DNA of 64,000 nucleotides from the NCBI RefSeq assembly GCF_000204055.1, contig NW_006768771.1, forward strand, positions 795,257 to 859,256. The letters run 5' to 3'. Source of the stretch: Melampsora larici-populina 98AG31. Lineage: Eukaryota; Basidiomycota; Pucciniomycetes; Pucciniales; Melampsoraceae. Below the pieces are notes generated by a model, which ran no database searches, was not told the origin of the DNA, and saw only the letters and a list, made by a program, of their open reading frames with translations. Position numbers and translations under genes: made by a program. The number at the start of each line of letters is the position of its first letter. The stretch's first letter is position 1. This document shows positions 36,553-47,262 of this stretch, one piece after another.

Positions 36553-37640
36553 TTAAAGAACACTCAAAGATAATCTATGCATCATTAGTAATATTTTAGA
36601 TAACCCTTTTGTAAACATATCTGCTAACATTTTTGATGATGAAACATGTACCAACTTAACTATTCCTTTTTCCACACATTGATGTACAAAATGATACCTT
36701 GTATGAATATGTTTTGCGCGTGAATGATGTGATGGATTTTGAGCAAGTGCTTCAGCGCTTTCATTATCTACACATGATTTAATAACCTTCCTACTTGAAA
36801 TGTTTGATTCATTGAATAAAGATGCCAACCACTGCACTTCCCTGCATGAATCACTCATAGCCATGTATTCAAATTCAGTGCTTGATAAAGATGTTGTCCT
36901 TTGTTTTCTAGATCTCCATGAAATCAGGCCATTTCCTAACATAAACACGTACCCCGTTGTTGATCTTCTTTCATGATGATCTTCAGCCCAATCTGCATCT
37001 GAATATGTATGCTGTTGTATCTAAATCAGTACCTCCTAAATTTAATTTTGAATCTTGAGTCTTACATAAATATCCTGAAACACACAGAGCAGAATTCCAA
37101 TGAGTATTTGACAGTTTCTTCAAGAACCAAGATAATCTATTCACTACAAACGCTAAATCAGGCCAAGTGCACTGGGCAACCCACAACAGGCCTCCTATCC
37201 AACTTGAATACAGATATTCTGATGCTTCATCTTCTTCACTTGACGGAACTAAAGTCTTGTAAGTTTCATCATTTTCTGAATTTGATAATTTGATGTTTTG
37301 TAAATTAGAAATATAATGAGTTTGATCAACCGTAACCTTATGATCCTTAACTTTTGAGATATTTAAAGATAAGCAATGTGAGAGAGGTTTATCAGAAGAA
37401 ACTTCAAAGCAATTTTTAATTAAAGTCCTGAAATCATCAATTTCTTCATTTGTTCCTGTCACAGCTATGTCATCAGCATGAGTAACTAACATTGATTCAA
37501 TTTCTCCATCTTCATTTTTCTGGAATGGATGGATGGATCATGAGAAGAACATGCAAATTCAATTGAAAGAAGATTTTTGTGTGACTTGATGTTCCACTGC
37601 CTTGGTAATTGTTTTAAACCGTACAGTGATATAAGAATTT
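36553..37640 (-). pseudogene. Ty1/copia pol fragment (reverse transcriptase C-terminus and RNase H)
   Basis: On the minus strand, from right to left: GLKQLPRQW near 37610, then THADDIAVTGTNEEIDDF (copia-type catalytic region) in 36983-37492. RNase H follows with [62 protein letters not shown] and LADMFTKGL (36553-36990). At least two frameshifts (near 37000 and 37500) separate these blocks, and gag, protease and integrase are missing. It is a truncated, dead copy adjoining its 3' LTR. Confidence 0.85.
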
Positions 37641-37981
37641 GGTACACCCACTCCTCAATTAGCTATGGGGCTTCTAGTGGGTTGAGTAAGATGGGTTCCA
37701 TCTTCTTGAAAGAATCCTGCACCCATTAGGATCTCTCTTACTTGTATGTCAGAGAGACCGTGATGGCGGAGTGGCGGAGCCCTTCCTTTGAGTTGGTTCT
37801 TGTGAACCGCACCCTTGGCCGGCCTCACGCCTTTGATCCCACCCACCCTTCACCCATCACAACAAAGCCCTGACCGGGTCCTCATTTAAGGTTTGTTCCT
37901 ATTCAATTGATTTTTGTTCAGTTATGAAACTCAATTGCTGATCATGCGGGCCTTTATGTATACATTTCTACTATCCTGTAA
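37641..37981. other. Unassigned segment between two transposon relics
   Basis: Marks the abrupt end of the copia homology. A 63-codon minus-strand frame at 37655-37846 contains LSDIQVREILMGAGFFQEDG and looks more protein-like than chance, but I do not recognise it. The segment may be a piece of another element. Confidence 0.35.
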
Positions 37982-38860
37982 CTAACCGATCTCTTTTCTT
38001 TCATCTATTGTCTCTAGAAATCTTATTGTCTCAACTTTTTCTTCCTTGGAGTATGCTTTCAGGTAACACAGGTAAGCTGACAACTGCCATCTTCCTTGTT
38101 TTGCAATTGGCTTCATCGGGGTACCCAAATTATATCTGATTGTCATTGATGCTCTGCCTACTCTGAATGAGTGGCCCGACCATGTGTTTAAACCTGCTTT
38201 CCCCCAAATTTCCCCTGCTTTAGGAACCTGGGTTTTGTTAAAGCTTTGAAGGTGTTTGCTGCTGGTGTGCAGAAGATTAGGTTGTCTCTATCTGTGTTTT
38301 TGTTTGCTAATAGCACTCTCTCTAGAGAAGCTACAGGGTCCAAGACGTTAAACTGTTGTTGTCAGTGTATAACTTGTATTTCTTCAGCCTTAGCTGTTTT
38401 TTCTTTCCATAGATAAAGTTTTGCAAATTTCTTTCCATCATGTTCTCCAAGTTTGACGTGCCTGCGTAGAAGTAGCAGTGCACCTTCTTCAGGTTTACTT
38501 TGTAACAATTTGCCAAGTCTGGTCATTCCCCAAAACATGATAAGGGCCACTGAACCTACTACATTTAGCTTGTCTGTTTTTCTGTAGGTTTCTTTGAATA
38601 GTTGATAAAATTGCTAAATCATCATTGGTTGCTTATTCATGACTAATTGTTTTTCTTCTTTCTTCTGTTTAGTTGCTCTCAATACTACTGCCACTACCTT
38701 GTTATCTGCTGATGGCCTCTTTGTATGTCTGACCATACTCCATGCTATACCATCTAGGTATTTCTTGATTGTGACTGATGAGATTGTTCTTTTCAGCCCG
38801 TTCTCTATCTCAACTTTTGATTCACCTGCCCAGAATCATATATGTCTTTGTCAGAAATAG
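37982..38860 (-). pseudogene. Tyrosine recombinase relic (Crypton- or DIRS-like)
   Basis: The minus strand encodes, in order, KVEIENGLKRTISSVTI and KKYLDGIAWSMVRHTKRP (N-terminal core-binding-like part), SVALIMFWGMTRLGKLL, and a C-terminal catalytic part. That part has TWSGHSFRVGRASMTIRYN (HxxR motif), KQGRWQLSAYLCYL (GRW, then the candidate nucleophilic Tyr) and a TAG stop at 37982. This order of conserved residues is that of tyrosine recombinases. In basidiomycetes such enzymes occur in Crypton elements, DIRS/Ngaro retroelements and related insertions. Several in-frame stops and shifts (a TAG near 38605 and another near 38300) show it is dead. No partner reverse transcriptase of DIRS type is visible, which slightly favours Crypton. 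Confidence 0.7.
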
Positions 38861-39089
38861 GCTGGTCCTCATCAAAAGTGCCAGATATTTTCTGTTTAAA
38901 TTCTATGAATTTTTCCATACCACTGGAATAACCATTCAGTGTCTTGGTTCCCCGTCGCTTGTCCCTGTGTGTCTCCCCGCTAAAGTTGTTGCCTGCCTTG
39001 CTTTCTCAAAATGTTTTGGCAAAGGGGAATTTTGTGAGGGTGGGGTAATCTTTGAGAGTGATCTATGCTCACTAAGGAGTGAAATGAGG

Positions 39090-40141
39090 TGTTGGTAATA
39101 ATCTATTAAATTATTATTTATTTCAATATGCAGTATTACAATACAAAATAAGAGAAATCACAGGGAAGAATAGGATGAATAGTCCGTTTGGATAAACCCA
39201 GACAGACTAAAGTTAGATGACTCCTTAAAAGGAGGTAAGAATTATAATTATTGGTTATGATAGGATAAGGAGCTGGATCCAAGGCTGCACTTTAATCTTT
39301 ATAGTAACAGATTAAAGAGTGAGGTATAGGTCACTAGTCTGGTTGTTCTAAAGTCACCAACTTACGGTTGTTCAGAAGGTACACCAACCTGTGAGTTGAT
39401 ATAGTTCACTAACCTGCAGTTGTTCAATAGGTGCACTAACCTGTGAGTTGATATAGGTCACTAACCTGCAGTTGTTCAAGAGGTAACTAACATGAAGTTA
39501 ATTGGAAGGTCACTAACCTAGAAATGATCTACTCAGGGGAAGTAGAGGATCCAGAAGATGAAGAAAGAGATTACTTGATCTTTTAGTCAGGAAGCTGCTT
39601 TAAAGATATGAAGTGAATCACTAGTCTTATTATTATAAGACTCTTGATTTTTTACTTCAATTGAACTTCAAAGGGTTCTTTAAAAGAGGTGTGTAATGAA
39701 TTGCTTGGGGGAAAATATCTGAAGGCTGAGAGAGGAGGGGTTTATATACTCTCCTCTCTAAACCTAACTGTAGTGATATCTGTCATTATCACTACATTGG
39801 TTCAGGGTTAATCATTACTATATGTTAATGATTATTATTGTTAACAGTGCTTGATTACATATACATGTCATGTATAATATGTAATATAAGCATTTTAACT
39901 CTTGACACTGAGTTATGAGGTGTAGATGGTATTTATTACATATTGCATGTTGTTTTAAGTGTACATTTATATGTAATAAGTGTTTTGGTACATCGTATTA
40001 CATGTTACATACAGTCTAAGTTCAGTATGTAGCATGTAATTAATTTTATACATAATGTTTTTAATGTTAAAAGTTAGTTCTGGGTACATGTATGTGTACT
40101 CAGGGCTGACAGATTTACTGACATTTTATTGCAGCGCTTCA
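39090..40141 (+). repeat. Possible solo LTR with internal tandem repeats
   Basis: The segment starts TGTTGGTAAT and ends GCGCTTCA, with near-matching 5-bp flanks (TGAGG and TGAGT). It contains a TATA-like TTTATATACTC near 39750, downstream of a tandem repeat, as in an LTR promoter. No coding potential. Flank mismatch and lack of a partner LTR keep this tentative. Confidence 0.35.
39367..39480 (+). repeat. 52-bp tandem repeat
   Basis: GTTGTTCA...CTAACCTG units start at 39367, 39419 and 39471 (the third partial), with a 52-bp period and scattered substitutions. Each unit itself contains two CACTAACCTG-like half repeats. Confidence 0.75.
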
Positions 40142-41189
40142 TGAGTTTATTGGTTTTTTTTGTGTTGCGTCTGACAAAAGTACAAAAGTACAAAACCTAG
40201 GTTAAAACCGGTTTTGTACCAAAATAACGGCTGAGAATATGTCAATACACCTCAGACAGATCCATTAACGGACAACAGAAGTGTCCCACCTTACCTCTCT
40301 GACCCACTCATGGTTTGTATTGAACAAAGAACAATACGAAACAATTCCTTTTGACCTCCCAGTTACCCGAGAGCAACTGAAGAGCCTCAACCAATACCTT
40401 TAGTATAATCATCAATACTTTAGACCTCCCTCTTTCCGGACAGTTACCTGGTAGGAACTGAAGAACCTCAACCAATACCATTGGTCACATCATTAATGGT
40501 CTTGCCTTTCAACACATCCAAGCTCATCCTGTTGACTACGGCCACCAACTATTGATTCCCACCGCATTTCAAACCACCAATTCAACAGCACCTCTTTAAA
40601 GGCTTTTCCCACAACCCAATCCTGTTTCCTATTGCAATTTAAATTGTTAATGTAGGTTGTTTTCCGCTATCATAGTATCTTTGGTCTCAAACTCACATAC
40701 CATTGATGTGATTCATTCAATCTCTTTTGGTAACAATATTTCCAATCATGACTCAATGGTTTTTTTGCTTGAAATTGGAATCAATCTTGCGATTCATCAA
40801 AATCAAACTTGTTTGGTAGAAAAACTGTCAATCACAGCTCATCAAGCTCATCTTTGTTCATATCAGAACCAATCTTTTGATTCAAGTTCTGTTGGTAGCA
40901 AATCTTTCAATCACGGCTCAGCATGCTTATTTTGGTTCAAATCAGAACCAATCTTCTGATTCAAGTTTTCATTGGTACCAAAAAAACCCACAACTCTGAC
41001 GCAATGAGGGTACCTTTCTGGTCAGAAATTCCTTAAGTGACACGCCCTCAAGGAATTTTGGACCAGAAATCACATTCTGTAATTTTTTAATGCAAAAATG
41101 AAACATGCACCACCAAATAGACACTTTAAATTTTGTAGAATGTGATTTATCACCAGAAATTGCTCAAGTGAATGCGCCCTAAATCCAAC
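40142..41189. other. Non-coding region with degenerate duplications
   Basis: About 40340-40520 holds two diverged copies of a roughly 85-bp unit (CTGAAGAGCCTCAACCAATACC and a variant). About 40745-40985 holds two or three copies of a roughly 90-bp unit (CAGAACCAATCTT, TTGATTCAAGTT). About 41010-41175 has inverted AAATCACATTCT and AGAATGTGATTT segments, perhaps a decayed small MITE. No supported gene. Confidence 0.5.
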
Positions 41190-41655
41190 ACAAATACTGT
41201 GTGCTCTTCCGGTAGTGGTGAGTCATCATCTCCATTGAGATCCTAGTTTACCAGTTTTTATCATTCTTGGCTAATAATGTGTCTTTGACAGGTGGAAACT
41301 CTACGAGCTCGAGTGAGTCTGGTGAAAGTAGTGCAGCAGCCGGTGGTTCAGCTAAGTCGATTGAAGAAGATCAGGTGGGTTGTGCAAGGTATAATCTTTA
41401 GTATATCACTGGCATGATCTAATATGTTTTTTTATAAAGATTCGAGGTGAAAAGATTCAGGTGACACCAACACATATACTGTGAGCTCCGCCGATAGTGG
41501 TGAGTCATCATCTCTCTCACAATCTTAATATGCTGATTTTTATAATTCTCTTCTTATAATTTCGAACAGGTGGGAACTCTACAGCCTTCAGCGACTTGGG
41601 TGAAAGTAGTGAAGCATCTGGTGGTCCGGCTCAGTTGAGTGAAGAAAATAAAAGT
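41190..41655 (+). pseudogene. Tandemly duplicated exon pair of a Ser/Gly-rich gene
   Basis: Two copies of the same arrangement, about 280 bp apart: a short exon (ACTGTG..TC..GTAGTG-like) ending at a GTGAGTCATCATCTC donor, a short intron, and an exon beginning GTGG(A/G)AACTCTAC. The second-exon copies start near 41291 and 41571 and translate to GNSTSSSESGESSAAAGG and GNSTAFSDLGESSEASGG. No start codon or full gene is visible. Composition resembles the Gly/Ser-rich gene at 42427, so this may be a decayed relative or its lost 5' part. Confidence 0.45.
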
Positions 41656-41739
41656 ATGTCGAGTCACGTTTGATAATTATTTAAAGTTTCAAGCAAGAAT
41701 GGTGAAGCAGACGAGTTGAATGAACATCAATACCTTCAG

Positions 41740-42062
41740 AGATATAAAAATCGAGTAATTCGGCTGCAAGTTCTTCAGAAGCAGATACTTCCGGCTCCTC
41801 TGGTTGGCCCAAAATGGGTAGAGGAATGGATGGAGCAGAAATGGGGCCTGTTTTCATGCGTTGATTGAAAAAATATTTCAAATCTATGTCCGGTGGGTCT
41901 AATGAATGCCCGTTCAAAAATATGCACGCCGTTGGCATAGGTAGTATGGGTGGGATGAGTGGATTGAGTGGGACGAGTGGTCTTGGTTTGCCTGGTTTGC
42001 TTGAAGCTTCAAGCGTAGGATCAGGATTTGGTAAGATGGGTGCGGGGGGATTAGGCTTGTAG
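41740..42062 (+). pseudogene. Decayed copy of the Gly/Ser-rich gene
   Basis: A plus-strand segment at about 41757-41865 reads NSAASSSEADTSGSSGWPKM, matching the SGWPKSSSGS motif of the downstream gene. A 65-codon Gly/Met/Ser-rich frame (41865-42062) contains GSMGGMSGLSGTSG, resembling the Gly/Met-rich start of the same gene. The two pieces are out of frame with each other. Confidence 0.45.
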
Positions 42063-42426
42063 CAGGGTCTTGACCCTTATTAATATTAGGCTATTAAAGA
42101 CGATTACGCTGAAACACGCCCTTAATAATAATAGTTAAGGGCCGTGTGGTTTCTCCTCAAGACAGTCGGACCAGCAGGTACAACCAAGATGAAGACACAG
42201 CATAGGGGTCTGACAAATGATGCCTACTCACTTAATCAAGATACGCGACAGTAGATAAATAGAGGAACTACGTCCTTGTTGTAATGTTCCCTCAGTTACG
42301 AATCATCTTTTATTTCTGTTATCATCTTCAGTCTCATTACTTGTTATCAATTCACTTTCTGGTTCATAGTTATCAATTCCTTTCTGGATTACGCAAGTAC
42401 AAACTTGGTATATCACAATCCATCGC

Positions 42427-43542
42427 TTGGGAATGGGTTCCGGCCACTCAGCTATGATGGGCCACGGCCTTGGCATGGGAGGAATGGGTTCTGGCCACTC
42501 GGGCATGATGGGTCTTGGCGGAGGTATGGGTGGACTTTTCGGTGGTGGGGGTGGTGGTGGGTTTCCTGCTTTGGGTGGTCAGGGCTGTGCCAAAAAGGGC
42601 TCATCCAGTAAATCGAGTGACTCGAGCTCCTTCGAAAAGTCCTCCGACTCTTCTACCAACTCTGCTACGGACACCAGTACCAATGATTACTCCGGCTGGC
42701 CAAAATCTTCCTCTGGCTCAGCAGAAGATACGACTGCAGAAAGCAAGGCGACATCCTCTAGTTCGGATTCCAAACCCGCCGACAGTCCACCAGATGCATC
42801 CAAGGCGGACGCCGACGCCGACGCGGAGGCGGACGCGGCCTCCAAAGCAGATGCAGGCGGAGGAGCGACAGCAGATGCAAGTGCGAATGCAGACGCCAGT
42901 AGCAGCAAGACTGAAAGTTCCTCGGGCGGGCCAAAATCTACCTCTGCTGAAGAAGCTCACGCGACTGCAGAAAGCAAGGCAACATCCTCTAGTTCGGATT
43001 CAAAACCCACCGACAGTCCACCAGATGCATCCAAGGCGGACGCGGACGCGGCCGCTAAAGCAGATGCAGGCGGGGGAGTGACAGCAGACGCAAGTGCGCA
43101 TGCAGACGCCAGTACCAGCAAACCTGAAAGTCAAGACGACAAGTCAAAGGCTGCACAATCAGCAAATAAGTCCGAAACTTCCGGAGGCTCGAGTGCTAGC
43201 GGCAGTTCTAGTGGAGGTGGAAAAATCTCTGTTTCGACTTCAAGTCCCTCTGGCCAAGATCAAAAAACAAAGACTGTTGCACCTGGACAAAGTGGTAGTC
43301 TCTCGTCATCTTCTCCTGGTCGAAGAAGTCTCGCATCCATCCGACGAAGGCAAATCGCGACGCGTGATCAATCGGGCTGGCCAAAATCTACCTCTGCTGA
43401 ATACTCAACTGGAGAAAGTAACCCCGCAGCTAAAGCATCGACTTTGACTTCGAAACCCACCGACAAAAAACCTGTCAATACCGCGCCCACCAATTCCGGA
43501 GGCGCAAGTCACCATGGTAGTCCGAGTCGAGCCTGGTGGTGA
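42427..43542 (+). CDS. Low-complexity Gly/Ser/Ala-rich protein with internal rep repeats
   Basis: An open frame of 371 codons with no recognised domain. It starts Gly/Met-rich (GMGGMGSGHSGMMGLGGG), then Ser-rich, then has two long repeats of about 230 bp. Each begins with a GxPKS motif and runs through TAESKATSSSSDSKP and DSPPDASKADAD into Ala/Asp-rich runs. A third partial repeat begins at about 43374 (SGWPKSTSAEYS). Near the C-terminus RRSLASIRRRQIATR carries possible dibasic cleavage sites. No signal peptide is seen at this start, but an upstream exon could supply one, so secretion is only a possibility. Codon use is much more GC-rich than in neighbouring genes. The opposite strand also stays open in places, as expected for such sequence. 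Confidence 0.5.
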   Translation: MGMGSGHSAMMGHGLGMGGMGSGHSGMMGLGGGMGGLFGGGGGGGFPALGGQGCAKKGSSSKSSDSSSFEKSSDSSTNSATDTSTNDYSGWPKSSSGSAEDTTAESKATSSSSDSKPADSPPDASKADADADAEADAASKADAGGGATADASANADASSSKTESSSGGPKSTSAEEAHATAESKATSSSSDSKPTDSPPDASKADADAAAKADAGGGVTADASAHADASTSKPESQDDKSKAAQSANKSETSGGSSASGSSSGGGKISVSTSSPSGQDQKTKTVAPGQSGSLSSSSPGRRSLASIRRRQIATRDQSGWPKSTSAEYSTGESNPAAKASTLTSKPTDKKPVNTAPTNSGGASHHGSPSRAWW

Positions 43543-44310
43543 AATCTTGATCTCGACTTCAACTCCATGTTCCCAAAATGAAAACAAGAAGACTGTTGCA
43601 CCTGGAAAAAGCGATGGTCTCTCAATATCTTTTCCTGGTCCAAGAAGTATCACATCCCTCAGCCAAAGTCGAATTGCGATTACCCAATAGAAGACCTTCA
43701 CTCAAATTTCCATCCGTTTCATGAAGACCTGTGGTCATTCAATTTCTATCATTCGTTTCTTGCTCACATTTTTTGTTGTCTGTGCCTCGTAGAGTTTCAT
43801 CATGTATTGGTTGTATGTCTTTCGTTGAATCAAAAAGCGGTTGTAAAGTATCAATTGTATAAGACCGCGTCCTTTATATCTTTACACTGTACTCAAATAT
43901 GAACAATTAAAGTCTATCATGTTACCTCATCTTTCAAGATTTGATCGAATGCCTGAATCTGATCACACTTGATTCTGACTGGCCTGCGGGCGTATTGTGC
44001 ATATTGGTATAACCTGGTTATCTGCACGCTGATCAGCTTTGCCACATTCCCAGCGCGCGGCCACAGCACTAGTATTGAGGTCGACATGTGCTCAGCAGAT
44101 TTCTTCCCTCATAAATTGACAGTTTGCTTAATTTTGGCGACGTGAAATTTGATATACCCCAGCACCCGGTCCTGTGGTGTTCCTTTGAGGTCAGCGTCCG
44201 AAGATCCGAATGAGCTCGGGGCATGTTGAGCCCCGAGAGCTCGAAGAAGAAAATGACATCATGGGCAGACGAGAGAAGCTCTGAAATTCTTTCGAACCAA
44301 GTTTCTAATC
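43543..44310. other. Intergenic region upstream of the acyl-CoA dehydrogenase gene
   Basis: 43543-43700 still resembles the low-complexity gene (GACTGTTGCACCTGGA recurs at about 43591 as at 43272), another trace of local duplication. The rest shows nothing beyond a presumed promoter just before 44311. Confidence 0.5.
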
Positions 44311-46441
44311 ATGGCATCAACTAACATCCTCAAAACCAACGCATTCACCTCAAGTATCAGGACTAGTTTCAAATCGAGAAGAATTCCAATTCATCTCAAT
44401 TCAACATCCAAGTCATACTCTGCTCAAGTTGATCATGGTCAATCGGGTCCTATCTGCTTTGCATTAAGTGAAGATCAACAAGCTTACCAAGGTTCGTACA
44501 ATCTACCATGAGATTTCCTGAGATTTCCTTCCTGTCTGAAAATCAACTGATCAGATCGTAACGCCCCCGTAAACCCTTCAGATCTTGCTCGACGATTTAC
44601 GGCTGATCATATCATTCCCGTCGCTGCGGAGTATGATCGAACGATGGTGAGTTGAGCTTCTTCATTTCAGTCTATAATTCGAATTCACTCATTGATACTC
44701 ATTCAAACAAACCATCGTTCAAAACCTACAGGAATATCCTTGGCCAGTGCTGAAAGAGGCATGGAAAGCAGGTTTAATGAATACACATGTACCGACCAAA
44801 TACGGAGGAGCAGGACTAGGATTAGTAGAATCTTCATTGATCTCAGAAGAGATCTCTTACGGATGTTCAGGTATTCAAACTGCAATTGAAGCGAACGGAT
44901 TGGCTCAATCTCCTTTAATAGTTGCCGGGTCAGAAGAATTGAAAACCAAATATCTGGGCATTTGTACTGAGAGTCCTTTGGTGGCTGCTTATTGTGTCAC
45001 TGAACCGGGTGCTGGTAGTGATGTGGCAGGAATCAAGACTACGGCAGTGAAGAAAGGTGATCAATACGTGATCAATGGTACCAAGGTTTGACTTTTGTTA
45101 CCACTCTCACTTTACCATCCCCGTCTTGCTCAGCGATTGCAACTGCCGGTTGTGATCCACTAGTCATCTTTCCTGACATTTTCTTCTTCTTTCTATTCAT
45201 CATTAGATGTGGATCACGAACGGTGGTCAAGCAAGTTGGTATTTTGTTCTTGCCAAGACTGACCCCGAAGCAGGTGAGTACGATCGGATGTTTTGTTGAA
45301 GAATCCAGAAAAGACCTACATTACTGATCGTGTGTTTCATGAATATCTGTCTCATGATCTCGATCACGTGCAAAACAGCCGTCCACAAGTCAATGACAGG
45401 CTTTGTCGTCGACGCGAACACTCCTGGAATCACTGTCGGTAAGAAAGAAATCAACATGGGACAAAGGTGTTCCGATACTCGTCAAATCACCGTACATATC
45501 CACCATGAATTCATACTCTATCGAATTTGTATCGTACAAGACTGATTATTATGTCATTTATTTAGTTTGAGGATGTGGCGATACCGGCTTCCAATGTGAT
45601 CGGAACCTCGGGAGAAGGGTTCAAGATTGCGATGAAGGCTTTTGACATGTGGGTTTCACATTTCACCCTTAGATGATCTGCTTGAGATATCTCTGATTTG
45701 ATCTTCTATCAGTACTCGTCCACTTGTAGCTAGTGGTGCAGTTGGATTAGCACAACGTGCTTTAACTGAAGCAGTCAAGTACGCTCAAACTAGGAACACG
45801 ATGGGAAAGCCAATCATCGAACACCAAAATGTATCGTAAGTCAATCCTCTTTTCGTCTGTCTCCCTGCTGGGTACGAAGTGGTTAATTTTGATATCACAA
45901 TGAGATAGACACATGTTGGCGGAGATGACGATTGGTGTGGAAGCATCTCGCATGATGGTATGGAAGTCTGCTTTTGTCAAAGATATAGGACAAAGAAATA
46001 GTTGAGCTTTATTTAATTCTTCCTAAGAAAAAAGATGAGTCGCTGATGACTGTACGATTTGTCTTGTAGCCTATTATGCTTCAATTGCGAAATGTATGGC
46101 ATCTGAAGTTGCGGTCAAAAACGCCGGATTAGCTGTTCAAATCTTTGGAGGGGCTGGATTCAATACTGAATGTGAGTTTGTCTTCCAAGAATTGTAAATT
46201 TGAAGAAAAACTACATGAATGAAATGGTTTCTCATATTTGTACAATAGATCCGGTTGAGAAACTTTATAGAGATAGTAAAATATTTACACTCTATGAAGG
46301 TACTTCACAAATCCAACGTTTAATTATTTCTAAGGTATGATTTCTTAACACTTTTCTTCTAAATTCTGATCAGTTGATTGAACTTTTATATTTCTTTTTT
46401 GGATTTGTTTATAGTTTTTGTCAGGTATGTATCCTGCTTAA
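44311..46441 (+). CDS. Mitochondrial acyl-CoA dehydrogenase (medium-chain type)
   Basis: Eleven exons (44311-44491, 44582-44646, 44732-45085, 45207-45273, 45379-45491, 45566-45648, 45713-45835, 45909-46000, 46070-46171, 46249-46334, 46415-46441), 430 aa; phase closes at every junction. The N-terminus (Ser/Thr/Arg-rich, few acids) fits a mitochondrial targeting peptide. The FAD-dependent fold is clear: [37 protein letters not shown] (signature 1), [61 protein letters not shown], and [18 protein letters not shown] with the catalytic Glu, then TSQIQRLII (signature 2). The enzyme does the first oxidation step of fatty-acid beta-oxidation and passes electrons to ETF. The last exon is short (9 codons) and the least certain. 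Confidence 0.9.
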
Positions 46442-47262
46442 TTGAGCAAGCACGTGTCACGTTGAGTTTGTATTCTTTTTCATTATGTAAATCATGTGAA
46501 TGTACACATTGTCATGTTTCCATTTTTGCATTTTGATGTGTATGTAATAATGTACAATTGCAAGAATCTTTTTCCTTCACTGCAATTTTGAGGTCGTTTA
46601 TTTCGGGTAAATGTAAGTCTTTACCAGTGATGTTGGTGGAATGCCATCATGAATGTAAGGAAGATGTCTCACAGTTTATCAACATGAATAACCTTGATTG
46701 TGGTTATCTCTATAGAACCTTGAATGGATGGTGAGTCAAACATGATAAGTTTTGATGACAAAAGGGCTTTCAAAAGAATTACTGTTCAGCAACTCTTTAT
46801 GAGTTGTAGCAGGTTTATTTGAAACTTAAAATCTGGAGCGGAGAAAAAAGGCCTTTGGATATCTTTTCTTCTTTCTTTCTCCTTTGCTAAAATGGCGATG
46901 CACCATGGATGGGTGATATATTCCTATTGATAATATATGATAAACTTTTATATCTGGACTTGGATTCAATTTGATTGGGGAAAATGTCGGAAGCTGGAGG
47001 AGGTTGCAACTTGCAAGGACTTGCACGCCTTGGCAAGTTGTCCGGGAAGTTGGCACGAGGACTGGCCACAAGTGAGGTGTCACCCTTGATTTGGTATGGT
47101 AGATGTGTGAAACCTCTGTTCAAGGGTGTGACATGTTGTAAATGGTAGTGAGAAATTTGAAGTTTCAGTTTTGAGTTTTGAGTGATCATTGATTTCTTGA
47201 TTACCTTTGAATCGATCGACCGACCACACAATCAACCACTTACGTCAAATTGAATATTCATC
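46442..47262. other. Intergenic region between ACAD and CCT1 genes
   Basis: No supported gene. A GC-richer patch at about 46985-47080 contains repeated CTTGCAAG/TTGGCAAG motifs, and nothing else stands out. Promoter of the chaperonin gene presumably lies at about 47100-47262. Confidence 0.5.

Noticed and set aside
41681..41938. 85-codon minus-strand frame containing SASEELAAELLDFY
   Set aside because: The plus strand of the same stretch encodes the SGWPK motif of the neighbouring repeated gene family, which explains the open reverse frame.
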